Assembly (NCBI GenBank): GCA_944321505.1
Contig: CALULN010000001.1
Coordinates: forward strand, 1-56,173
DNA length: 56,173 nucleotides
Direction of reading: 5' to 3'
From: Candidatus Methanomethylophilaceae archaeon
Lineage (GTDB): Archaea; Thermoplasmatota; Thermoplasmata; Methanomassiliicoccales; Methanomethylophilaceae
Shown here: positions 48,800-56,173 of the stretch, piece by piece
Layout: each line of letters starts with the position of its first letter
Position numbering within the stretch: the stretch's first letter is position 1
The notes under the pieces: generated by a model
Told to the model about the DNA's origin: nothing
What the model saw: the letters and a program-made list of their open reading frames with translations, nothing else
Databases searched by the model: none
Translations under genes and position numbers: made by a program

Positions 48800-50496
48800 G
48801 CGATGTGGATCCCTCAGAGCTCCTGGCTCTGTGCAAGCGCAGGGGCTTCATATGGCCCTCCTTCGAGATCTACGGCGGAGTGGCCGGCATGTTCGACTAC
48901 GGACCTCTGGGCTGCGCCCTGAGGAACAACATCGTGGACGTGTGGAGAGCCATCTACAAGGGCAGGGAGGGCTTCGTGGAGATCGACTCCGAGACCGTCA
49001 ACCCCAGGGAGGTGTTCAAGGCCTCCGGCCACGTGGACGAGTTCTCCGATCTGATCACCTACTGCAAGGCCTGCGGCGCCCCGTTCAGGGCGGACCATCT
49101 GGTGAAGGGGTTCTACGACAACCCCGACGTGCTGTCCCCGGAGGAGCTGGAGGAGGCCTTCGCCGAGCACGGCATAAAGTGCCCCGAGTGCGGAGGCGAC
49201 CTGGGCAAGGTGGAGGAGTTCAACCTCATGTTCAAGACCACCATCGGCCCTGGCTCATCCAGGGTCGGCTACCTCAGGCCGGAGACCGCTCAGGGGATCT
49301 TCGTGAACTACTCCAACCTCTACCGCTACAACAGGGAGAAGCTCCCCCTGGGAGTGATCCAGACAGGCAGGGGGTACAGGAACGAGATCGCCCCACGTCA
49401 GGGCATGATCCGCATGCGCGAGTTCAACATGATGGAGGTGGAGCTGTTCGTCAGCCCGGAGGACAAGGACTGGCCCAGGTTCCCCGAGATCGAGGGATGC
49501 GAGATCACGCTGGTGCCCAACACCACCTGCGAGCCGGTCACCATGACCGTGGGCGAGGCGGTGTCCAAGGGCATCATCGCCAACAGGGTGCTGGCGTACT
49601 TCGTGTACACCACCAAGCAGCTGCTGGAGAGGCTGGGCATCGACCCGCAGAGGCTCAGGTTCAGGCAGCACCTGGCGGACGAGATGGCACACTACGCGGC
49701 GGACTGCTGGGACGCGGAGGTGCTGCTGTCCTACGGCTGGATCGAGATCACCGGCATCGCCGACCGCGGATGCTGGGACCTGTCCCGCCATGCCGAGTTC
49801 TCCGGCCAGGACCTGACCCACTTCATCCGCTTCGACGAGCCCGTGGAGATGGAGGTGGAGAGGATCCGCGCCAAGCACAAGGCCCTGGGACCCAGGTTCA
49901 AGGGCAGGGCCAAGGACATCGCCGCCGCCATGGAGTCCAAGGAGGCGTCGGACGTGAGGGACGGGAAGCTGGTCCTGCAGATCGACGGCGAAACGGTGGA
50001 GCTGACGGAGGAGTACTTCGAGATCGTCAGGGCCAAGGAGAAGGTGGCCGGCAAGAGGGTCATACCCCATGTGATCGAGCCGTCCCACGGCCTGGACAGG
50101 ATATTCTACTCCGTCCTGGAGCACGCCTACGACCGCGACAGCGAGGAGGGATACACCGTCCTGCGCCTGAGGCCCGAGGTGGCCCCCATCAAAGCCGGCG
50201 TGTTCCCGCTGATGGAGAAGGACGGCATGGACGACATAGCCAGATCCATATACTCCAAGCTGCACGCATCCGGTGTGGAGTCCTACTACGACGGATCCGG
50301 GACCATCGGCAAGAGGTACGCCCGCATGGATGAGGCAGGCACGCCGTTCTGCATCACCGTGGACTACCAGACCAAGGAGGACGGCACCGTCACCATCCGC
50401 GACAGGGACACCAAGGCCCAGCGCCGCATACCCGCCGAGGATGCGGAGAGGGTGCTGAGAGCCCTCATCGCCGGTGCGGACTTCGCCTCCGCGTGA
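48796..50496 (+). CDS. glyS: glycyl-tRNA synthetase (archaeal/eukaryotic type)
   Basis: 566 residues, class II alpha2 form. Motif 1 region FIWPSFEIYGGVAGMFDYGPLGCALRNN, motif 2 GRGYRNEIAPRQGMIRMREFNMMEVELF and motif 3 EPSHGLDRIFYSVL are intact, with a zinc-type insertion (CKACGAPFRADHL...CPECGGD). A C-terminal anticodon-binding domain follows (VLRLRPEVAPIKAGVFPLMEKDG). It charges tRNA-Gly. Last of the operon; a strong hairpin terminator follows. Confidence 0.96.
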   Translation: MSDVDPSELLALCKRRGFIWPSFEIYGGVAGMFDYGPLGCALRNNIVDVWRAIYKGREGFVEIDSETVNPREVFKASGHVDEFSDLITYCKACGAPFRADHLVKGFYDNPDVLSPEELEEAFAEHGIKCPECGGDLGKVEEFNLMFKTTIGPGSSRVGYLRPETAQGIFVNYSNLYRYNREKLPLGVIQTGRGYRNEIAPRQGMIRMREFNMMEVELFVSPEDKDWPRFPEIEGCEITLVPNTTCEPVTMTVGEAVSKGIIANRVLAYFVYTTKQLLERLGIDPQRLRFRQHLADEMAHYAADCWDAEVLLSYGWIEITGIADRGCWDLSRHAEFSGQDLTHFIRFDEPVEMEVERIRAKHKALGPRFKGRAKDIAAAMESKEASDVRDGKLVLQIDGETVELTEEYFEIVRAKEKVAGKRVIPHVIEPSHGLDRIFYSVLEHAYDRDSEEGYTVLRLRPEVAPIKAGVFPLMEKDGMDDIARSIYSKLHASGVESYYDGSGTIGKRYARMDEAGTPFCITVDYQTKEDGTVTIRDRDTKAQRRIPAEDAERVLRALIAGADFASA

Positions 50497-50516
50497 CGCC
50501 GACAAACGCCTACACA

Positions 50517-50539
50517 GGCTCCGGGGCATCCCCGGAGCC
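50517..50539 (+). terminator. terminator of the amidohydrolase-GlyRS operon
   Basis: GGCTCCGGGG (50517-50526) pairs perfectly over ten bases with CCCCGGAGCC (50530-50539) around a CAT loop. Confidence 0.75.
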
Positions 50540-50658
50540 GTTGCTACTTTCCACTCTATCTGTGCTACCCGCTTCGAAATCCGCAGTATCGCAACGGATA
50601 TCGTCTTTCTCGCAGGGTTTTTATGCTGTGCACGGCGATATGGTTACGAGGTGTAAAA

Positions 50659-51837
50659 GTGGGAATAATCGACCTACAGGATCACAAGAAGCTTGAGATC
50701 CTACGTTCTCAGATCGATGGCTACAAGGTCGCAGACGTAATGAACACCGAATACCCCACCCTGTCCCCCGATGACAGGGTGAGAGATATCCTGTCCGAGA
50801 TGAAGGCGACTGGATATCAGGACATCCCGATAATGGAGAACGGCGAATTCGTCGGGATGGTCAGCTACGGCACCCTTCTGAAGAAGAAAGGCGTCACCGG
50901 CGACTCCAAGATCAGGAACCTGATGGCGGGGAGCTCCACAGTCTCCCCCGACGACACCCTGATGGACGCCGCGGAGAAGATGGTCGTCTCCAACAGCAGG
51001 CAGATGGCCGTCATCACCGGATCCGGGAAGAAGAAGCTGGCCGGCATAATATCCAGAGGAGACATCGTCTCGGTGGTCTCCAAGCTGAGGACGATCAACG
51101 AGATCGCCGTCTGGGAGATCATGACCGCCCCGGCGGAGAGCGTGAAGGAGACCGACACCATGGCCGACGCCATAGAGCTCATGAGGAGCCTGGACATCAG
51201 GACCGTCCCGGTGCTGGGCACCGACGGCGAGGTGAAGGGCATGGTGGGCATGCACGAGGTCATCGACAACAACTGGACCGCCGGATACAGGTCCCTGTCG
51301 GACATCGGCGACCAGGTGAAGATCCAGGTGGGGTCGGTGTGCACCAACCACGCCGTCACCGTCCCCTGGGACGCGGACATAGAGTCCGTGGCGGAGATCA
51401 TGACCGACAACAGGATCTCCACGCTGCCCGTGCTGGAGAACGGGGAGCTGAAGGGAGTGGTCACCCAGTACGACATACTGGAGGTGGTGGCCGCATGCAG
51501 GGAGAGGGAGATGCTCTTCGTGCAGCTCTCCGGCCTGTCGGAGAGCGACAAGGAGCTCACCGACCAGATCTATGCGGACATACAGTCCGAAGTCACCAAG
51601 ATCTCCAAGGTCGGCAGGCCCAGCTCGCTCACCCTCCACTACGGCAAGTACAACGACAACGGCGGACGGCAGAAGTACAGCGTCACCGCGAGGCTGGCAC
51701 TGGACAGCGAGGTCTTCACCGCCAAGGAGGTCGGATGGGATCTCGTGAAGGTGTCCAACGACCTGATGAAGAAGATCACCTCCGCCGTCATGGACCGCAA
51801 GGACGCCAAAGACACCTTCCGCAAGAGGAAGAAGTAA
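50659..51837 (+). CDS. four-CBS protein fused to a ribosome-hibernation (HPF/RaiA)-like domain
   Basis: 392 residues from GTG 50659, which has GAGGTG about 6 bases upstream and a TTTTTATG box near 50617. Four CBS motifs (about 20-280) are followed by about 105 residues with a beta-alpha-beta-beta-alpha order (LFVQLSGL, ELTDQIYADIQSEVTKI, SSLTLHYGKY, YSVTARLALDS, DLVKVSNDLMKKITSAVMDRK) and a basic end KDTFRKRKK. That order and the RLxLDSEVFTAK-like strand resemble hibernation-promoting factors. It may bind ribosomes in response to cellular AMP/ATP. The HPF assignment is by pattern, not by search. Confidence 0.8.
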   Translation: MGIIDLQDHKKLEILRSQIDGYKVADVMNTEYPTLSPDDRVRDILSEMKATGYQDIPIMENGEFVGMVSYGTLLKKKGVTGDSKIRNLMAGSSTVSPDDTLMDAAEKMVVSNSRQMAVITGSGKKKLAGIISRGDIVSVVSKLRTINEIAVWEIMTAPAESVKETDTMADAIELMRSLDIRTVPVLGTDGEVKGMVGMHEVIDNNWTAGYRSLSDIGDQVKIQVGSVCTNHAVTVPWDADIESVAEIMTDNRISTLPVLENGELKGVVTQYDILEVVAACREREMLFVQLSGLSESDKELTDQIYADIQSEVTKISKVGRPSSLTLHYGKYNDNGGRQKYSVTARLALDSEVFTAKEVGWDLVKVSNDLMKKITSAVMDRKDAKDTFRKRKK

Positions 51838-51928
51838 TCCTGTCCGAACGGGCCTGTGGATTGAAGCCGCAAGAGGGAGTAATAAAACATCATGCGTCTC
51901 CTCCCAGGAGACGCCTTCACAACCTTTT

Positions 51929-51934
51929 TTTATA
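51929..51934 (+). promoter_or_regulatory. TATA box of valS
   Basis: TTTATA is centred 24-25 bases before ATG 51956; an additional ATTATAAT lies at 51937-51944. Confidence 0.55.
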
Positions 51935-51955
51935 CTATTATAATACGCAATACCC

Positions 51956-54571
51956 ATGTCGCAGTACGATGTCGCAGCCGCCGAGAAGCGCTGGGAGCAG
52001 ATGTGGAAGGATAAGGAGATCTACCGTTTCGATCCGAAGTCCGACAAGCCCGTATTCAGCATCGACAACCCTCCCCGCTACACGTCCGGGTCGCTGCACC
52101 TTGGACACGCCACCGGCTATTCGCTGATCGACTTCGCCGCCCGCTACAAGAGGATGCAGGGGTACAACGTGTTCTTCCCCCTGTGCTTCGATGTGAACGG
52201 GACACCCATCGAGGTGAAGGTGGAGAAGAAGCACGGCATCAACAAGCTGGATACCCCCAGGGCGGAGTACCGCAAGTACTGCGAGGAATATGCGGAATCC
52301 TTCATCGCCCAGATGACCCACCACTTCGAGATCCTGGGAGAGTCCATGGACCCCTCGATATATTATCAGACCAACGCACCCTACTACCGCAGGGTCACGC
52401 AGATGACGCTGGTGGATCTGTTCAAGAGGGGATTGCTATACAAGGCCAACTTCCCCGTGAACTGGTGCCCCTCGTGCATGACCGCCCTGGCGGACGCCGA
52501 GGTAGAGTACCGCGACAACGTCAACAAGCTCAACTACATCGTCTTCAAGGTGAAGGGCAGCGATGAGCAGATGATCATCGCCACCTCCCGTCCGGAGCTA
52601 CTGAGCACCTGCCAGAGCGTGGCCGTCCACCCTGATGACAAGTCCAAGACACACCTGGTCGGAAAGACCCTTATCACGCCTCTCTACAACAAGGAGGTCC
52701 CGGTCATCGCCGACCCCAAGGTCAAGCTGGACTACGGCACCGGAAACGTGATGATCTGCACCATCGGGGACAAAGACGATTTGCAGTGGTGTATGCAGTA
52801 CAAGTATCCCCTGCTCAAGGCCATCGACGAGATGGGCAAGATGACCGCCATCACCGGCAAGTACGAGGGCATGAAGGTCCTGGAGGCCAGGGAAGCGATC
52901 ATACAGGATCTGAAGGACGCCGGTCTGCTGATCAACCAGGAGGACAACCCCCAGCAGCTGTCCATATGCTGGAGATGCCACAACCCCGTGGAGTACCTGC
53001 AGGTGCCCCAGTGGTTCCTTCGCTCCATCGATTTTAAGGATAAGATTCTGGAGAGAGCCAATGAGATCGAGTGGCACCCGGAATTTATGAAGACTCGCTT
53101 GGTGGACTGGACCAACTCTCTCGAGTGGGACTGGGTCATCTCCAGGCAGAGGATCTTCGCTACCCCCATACCCATCTGGGAGTGCGAGGACTGCGGCCAT
53201 GCCGTTTGTGCCACGGAGGACATGTGCTATTGCGACCCCGTGTATGACAAAGCGCCGGTGGACTGCTGCCCCAAGTGCGGCGGCAAGATGGTCGGTTGCA
53301 CCGATGTGTGCGACACTTGGGTCGACTCGTCTATCTCATCTCTGTACAACACCTTCTACGGACGCGACGAGGAACTGCACAAGAAGCTCTTCCCCATGTC
53401 CCTGAGGCCCCAGTCCCACGATATCATCCGTACCTGGGCTTTCTATTCGATACTCAGGGCTGAACAGATCGAACAAAAGATCCCCTGGCACGACATCATG
53501 ATCCACGGATTCATCATGGCTCCGGACGGGACCCCCATGCACTCGTCCATCGGAAATGTCATCGACCCCATACCGATTCTGGAGGAGTACGGTGCGGATG
53601 CTCTGAGGTACTACGCCGCCACGTGTTCCTTGGGAATCGATCACGCCTTCCGCGAGAAGGACGTCATCCGCGGTCGCAAGCTGCTGACCAAGGTGTACAA
53701 CCTGGGTCAGTTCGCCAAGAGGTACATCACCGAGAAGCCCGGGGAGATGCCTGAGGAGCTGCATGTCTCCGACAGGTGGATCCTTACTCAGTTCAGTCGT
53801 GCGGTGAAATACGCGGAGCATTACCTAGACGCATACCTTTTTGATAAGGCGATGCGTGTGGTGGAGGGATTCATCTGGCACGAGCTGGCGGACCACTACG
53901 TGGAGATGGTCAAGGGCCGCGACGACCCCGCTGTGAAGTACACTTTGTACACCGTCCTGCTGGGCGCCATCAAGATGCTGGCACCTTTCATGCCTCATGT
54001 CACCGAGGAGGTATACCAAGGGGTCTTCGCCCAGTTCGAGAGTGTGGACTCCATCCACGTGACGGCATGGCCGGAGGCGGTGCTGGATGACGAGGAGGCG
54101 GTGTCCGAGGGCGAGGTCCTCAAGGAGGTCATCGCTTCCGTGCGTTCGTGGAAGGCGGAGAAGAAGATTCCGCTGAACGCATCCATCAAGCTGATGGAGA
54201 TCATCGGTCCTACCGCATCAAGACTGGAGCCCGCCGGTTCCGATATCATCGGAACGTTGAAGGTAGAGGAATTGAAGATGCTGGCGGATGCGGAGCTCAC
54301 CCGCAACGTGGTGGGCATCAAGCCGGTTCATGCCAAGCTGGGTCCTCTGTTCAAGGCCAAGGCGAAGGCTGTGGTTGCCGCGCTGGCGGCAATGGATGTG
54401 GCGGATGCCGCGGCTCAGCTGGAGTCCAAGGGCAAGATCGTCCTGGATGTGGAGGGCGAGAGCGTTGAGCTGCAGGCGTATCTGGTGAGTGTCGATACGG
54501 AGCTCATGCTTGACGGCAGAGCGGTGGAGACGCTGCAGGTCAACGACCTGTTGATCGCCATAGAGCTGTGA
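51956..54571 (+). CDS. valS: valyl-tRNA synthetase, with divergent KMSKS region
   Basis: 871 residues. NPPRYTSGSLHLGHATGY contains the HIGH motif as HLGH (48-51), and GYNVFFPLCFDVNGTPIEVKVEK is typical of ValRS. The editing (CP1) domain includes TSRPELLSTCQSVAVHP. Zinc knuckles (CEDCGH, CPKCGG) and a C-terminal coiled region follow. The KMSKS site reads PMHSS (527-531) before IGN, without either lysine. Codons contain more T-ending forms than those of the neighbours. A hairpin overlaps the stop. Archaeal-type valine charging is otherwise expected. Confidence 0.92.
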   Translation: MSQYDVAAAEKRWEQMWKDKEIYRFDPKSDKPVFSIDNPPRYTSGSLHLGHATGYSLIDFAARYKRMQGYNVFFPLCFDVNGTPIEVKVEKKHGINKLDTPRAEYRKYCEEYAESFIAQMTHHFEILGESMDPSIYYQTNAPYYRRVTQMTLVDLFKRGLLYKANFPVNWCPSCMTALADAEVEYRDNVNKLNYIVFKVKGSDEQMIIATSRPELLSTCQSVAVHPDDKSKTHLVGKTLITPLYNKEVPVIADPKVKLDYGTGNVMICTIGDKDDLQWCMQYKYPLLKAIDEMGKMTAITGKYEGMKVLEAREAIIQDLKDAGLLINQEDNPQQLSICWRCHNPVEYLQVPQWFLRSIDFKDKILERANEIEWHPEFMKTRLVDWTNSLEWDWVISRQRIFATPIPIWECEDCGHAVCATEDMCYCDPVYDKAPVDCCPKCGGKMVGCTDVCDTWVDSSISSLYNTFYGRDEELHKKLFPMSLRPQSHDIIRTWAFYSILRAEQIEQKIPWHDIMIHGFIMAPDGTPMHSSIGNVIDPIPILEEYGADALRYYAATCSLGIDHAFREKDVIRGRKLLTKVYNLGQFAKRYITEKPGEMPEELHVSDRWILTQFSRAVKYAEHYLDAYLFDKAMRVVEGFIWHELADHYVEMVKGRDDPAVKYTLYTVLLGAIKMLAPFMPHVTEEVYQGVFAQFESVDSIHVTAWPEAVLDDEEAVSEGEVLKEVIASVRSWKAEKKIPLNASIKLMEIIGPTASRLEPAGSDIIGTLKVEELKMLADAELTRNVVGIKPVHAKLGPLFKAKAKAVVAALAAMDVADAAAQLESKGKIVLDVEGESVELQAYLVSVDTELMLDGRAVETLQVNDLLIAIEL

Positions 54572-54585
54572 GGGGAGACCCTCAC
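54568..54585 (+). terminator. terminator of valS
   Basis: GTGAGGG (54568-54574) pairs perfectly with CCCTCAC (54579-54585) around GAGA; the stop codon lies in the stem. TTCCAACACCTTTT follows. Confidence 0.7.
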
Positions 54586-54789
54586 AATTCCAACACCTTT
54601 TGTGATCTGAGACCATCCGTCGGCAAGATACCGGTGATGTGCCAGATAATAATAATTCGCTTATGACGGTCATATTGAGGACGTGTCCCCATATGGAAAC
54701 AATCAATCTGTTACATCGGCTAACCCGTATCCATGGCCGCTCCCAACGCCAGACCTCCTGCCAGTAACATCTACTAGGTCAATCATGCA
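54586..54789. other. non-coding stretch before the HEPN gene
   Basis: AT-richer than the core regions. It holds short palindromes (TGACGGTCA, CCATATGG) and a 14-codon frame from ATG 54733 to TAG 54775-54777 whose status is doubtful. AATAATAATT near 54649 may be a promoter. No clear gene. Confidence 0.4.
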
Positions 54790-55215
54790 TTGGAAATCAT
54801 AAAGCCCCGGCTTCAGGACTTCGTGATTCGTAGCATGGAGGATACCTTCGGCAGCAGGTGGTGGGCCGATTGTGTGGTCGCTCGTAATTTAGTCCTGAAC
54901 GCCAGCAATTATCTACCGACCGGAGACGCGTCAGAAGCTGCCATCCGTTCATACATGGACATCACCCTCTGTATGAACATCATCTCGCAATATAGGCTGG
55001 TCAACGACAGCAGTGTCAGGAGCGCCAATAATCCTCTCCAGGCGGTCCGCCGCGTGAGGAACTTCCAGAGTCACAACGGCCGTACCGATATTACCGACTA
55101 CGAGGCCGCCGGCATGGTCATACAGGTGATAGCCCTCGACGAGTATATGTCCCTGGGCTGTGCGGACGGGCTCTGGGAGATTATGAGGTTCTGGGGCCTG
55201 TCGGCGTACAGGTGA
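54790..55215 (+). CDS. HEPN-domain protein (Swt1-like), candidate RNase next to CRISPR
   Basis: 141 residues from TTG 54790; the in-frame stop TAG at 54775 limits extension. The C-terminal half contains VRRVRNFQSHNG, a perfect R-x4-H (R90, N91, H95) HEPN RNase motif. The N-terminal LQDFVIRSMEDTFGSRWWADCV recalls Swt1-like HEPN proteins with a WW pair. HEPN proteins are RNases in toxin-antitoxin, abortive infection and CRISPR systems. The gene overlaps the next as GTGA. Codon use is less GC-biased, fitting mobile or defence DNA. No catalytic partner such as MNT is obvious. Confidence 0.7.
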   Translation: MEIIKPRLQDFVIRSMEDTFGSRWWADCVVARNLVLNASNYLPTGDASEAAIRSYMDITLCMNIISQYRLVNDSSVRSANNPLQAVRRVRNFQSHNGRTDITDYEAAGMVIQVIALDEYMSLGCADGLWEIMRFWGLSAYR

Positions 55216-55619
55216 ACCATTCCGTCGAGTGGAAGGACGTCACGATGACAAAAACAGCAGGGAAGGAGGGTTCCGCTTCGGCGTATGTGCCATCCGAGAA
55301 CGGTTCTCAGACAGGGGAGGTTCGTGTCGTCGGAGAGACTGGGTCTTGCAATGACGACAGAACTAGCGTATCTGCCATGTGCATAGATACCTGCGAGAGC
55401 TTCCGCCGTCAGCAGCAAGGGGATGCATGTGACCTTCCACCGCAGGGGGTCTCGGTGGGGGAGGGCAGGATGGACATCACGCCGATACTCACAGAGGATC
55501 CGGAGAAGAACATGACGGTGCAGAGGTCCACCCGTTACGGGTGCTCATTTGACAACGATGTATTCGCGGATGTGCCGGAGGAGTTGTCGGTGTTCAGGTT
55601 TGCGGGAGAGGCTCTGTGA
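55212..55619 (+). CDS. unknown protein translationally coupled to the HEPN gene
   Basis: 135 residues from GTG 55212 (overlapping the HEPN stop) or 124 from ATG 55245, which has GGAAGGA upstream. Hydrophilic, with five cysteines and no recognisable domain; an acidic C-terminal end (FDNDVFADVPEELSVF) could form a helix or beta element. Position suggests an antitoxin or partner of the HEPN protein, which is only inference. It is the last gene before the CRISPR array. Confidence 0.5.
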   Translation: MNHSVEWKDVTMTKTAGKEGSASAYVPSENGSQTGEVRVVGETGSCNDDRTSVSAMCIDTCESFRRQQQGDACDLPPQGVSVGEGRMDITPILTEDPEKNMTVQRSTRYGCSFDNDVFADVPEELSVFRFAGEAL

Positions 55620-55723
55620 GTGTAATCTGAATTCGTTTGTAATTACATGTTGCCTCAATATTGTATGAGAGGCCTTCAAGCCATGGAGAGCATCGTTAAT
55701 TGGTTGAAATAGATAATCTTGAC

Positions 55724-56173
55724 ATGTTAACCCCGCGTATGCGGGGAATATGGGGGTTCAGGCAGTGCCTGTTTTGAACTTGTGGAATCATCCCCGCACA
55801 CGCAAGGAGCATATCCTGGGGCTGATTATCGTGGCGCTCAACGGAGGATTGCCCTCGCGGATGCGGGGAGCACAACGCTCCCTGTACCGCTGTGCTTATG
55901 GGTTTGGGATCACCCCCGCGTATGCGGGGAGCACTCCGTGTAGTAGGTCGCCGAGTCCGAGTAGTAGGGATCACCCCCGCGTATGCGGGGAGCACCAGGC
56001 GTGGGTGCCTGTTTCGATGCCTTCGGAGGGATCACCCCCGCGTATGCGGGGAGCACGGGCGCCCGTCGGAGGTTGTGATGCCTCACTTCGGATCACCCCC
56101 GCGTATGCGGGGAGCACTGTTGCAACGTTCACCATAGAGCAAAACCCCAAGGATCATCCTCGCGTATGCGGGG
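55724..56173 (-). CRISPR. type I-E-like CRISPR array, leader-distal end, incomplete at the right edge
   Basis: Eight repeats of 28 bases (last cut at 56173) start at 55724, 55785, 55846, 55907, 55968, 56029, 56090 and 56151, in an exact 61-base period with 33-base spacers. The consensus begins GGATCACCCCCGCG and ends GCGGGGAGCAC, a type I-E form. Repeats from 55907 to 56117 are identical; those at 55846, 55785 and 55724 are progressively degenerate, and the last also varies. Degeneracy at the left means the leader lies to the right. On the minus strand the repeat ends GTGATCC, the expected crRNA 5' handle, so transcription runs leftward. No cas gene is in the window. Confidence 0.95.

Noticed and set aside
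54733-54777. 14-codon frame before the HEPN gene
   Set aside because: Too short, no ribosome site or conservation evidence.
55663-55690. A further decayed CRISPR repeat one period to the left of the array
   Set aside because: It matches the consensus at only about 11 of 28 positions, which is not clearly above chance.

Overview
The window is chromosomal DNA of a GC-rich archaeon. Archaeal markers are an archaeal-type AdoMet synthetase, RNase Z, ribosomal protein L40e, Orc1/Cdc6, the replication factor C small subunit, an exosome-type RNA-binding protein, archaeal-type GlyRS and ValRS, NcsA/TtuA and TATA-box promoters. HypA and HypD (hydrogenase maturation), a response regulator with a DUF835 domain, and a tetrahydrofolate-type C1 enzyme (formate-THF ligase) in a methanogen-like gene set fit a member of the Thermoplasmatota, most likely the methylotrophic Methanomassiliicoccales. 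That placement is inferred from gene content, not from a database search.

Layout. 1-8280: end of a surface protein, RNase Z, an HTH-CBS regulator, the AdoMet synthetase operon (MAT, DUF4443, TIM barrel), small membrane and redox proteins, L40e, then a response regulator coupled to enolase. 8281-8733: a 453-base non-coding stretch rich in inverted repeats. 8734-19253: a zinc protein, a CobW GTPase with a His/Cys-rich partner and a nitroreductase, topoisomerase I, an Asn-synthase-like protein, FolC, endonuclease III, HypA-HypD, AlkD and a DUF1848 protein. 19298-29827: a BASS-like transporter with MenA and UbiE homologues, an ion permease, CysRS with a radical SAM protein, the NIF3-Orc1/Cdc6-NcsA operon, and RFC. 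29828-36316 (all minus strand): Sel1 and Hsp70-like proteins, formate-THF ligase, a second Sel1 protein and a nitrilase homologue lacking its catalytic cysteine. 36381-46308: membrane proteins (one frameshifted), tRNA-Ile, an RNA-binding protein, a CNNM-type protein, a PC4/YdbC-like protein, NfeD-stomatin, an FMN protein, a 34-residue membrane protein, and a flavoprotein reductase beside a ferredoxin. 46504-54571: amidohydrolase-UspA-CBS-GlyRS operon, a CBS protein fused to a ribosome-hibernation-like domain, and ValRS. 54572-56173: an accessory edge with a HEPN protein, an unknown partner and the leader-distal end of a type I-E CRISPR array.

Genes are tightly packed in short operons with 1-4 base overlaps (ATGA, GTGA). 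About a dozen operon heads have a TATA box centred 25-29 bases before the start codon, which implies largely leaderless transcripts. Downstream genes rely on Shine-Dalgarno sites or overlaps. Most stops are TGA. TAG is rare (four genes), one of them placed directly before the next ATG in frame.

The least conventional items are the CBS-hibernation fusion (50659), the HEPN protein beside the CRISPR array (54790), the CobW/His-Cys pair (9027-10042), the lidless Hsp70-Sel1 pair (29828-32289), five 9-base iterons (34461-34505) and the hairpin-rich gap at 8281-8733.
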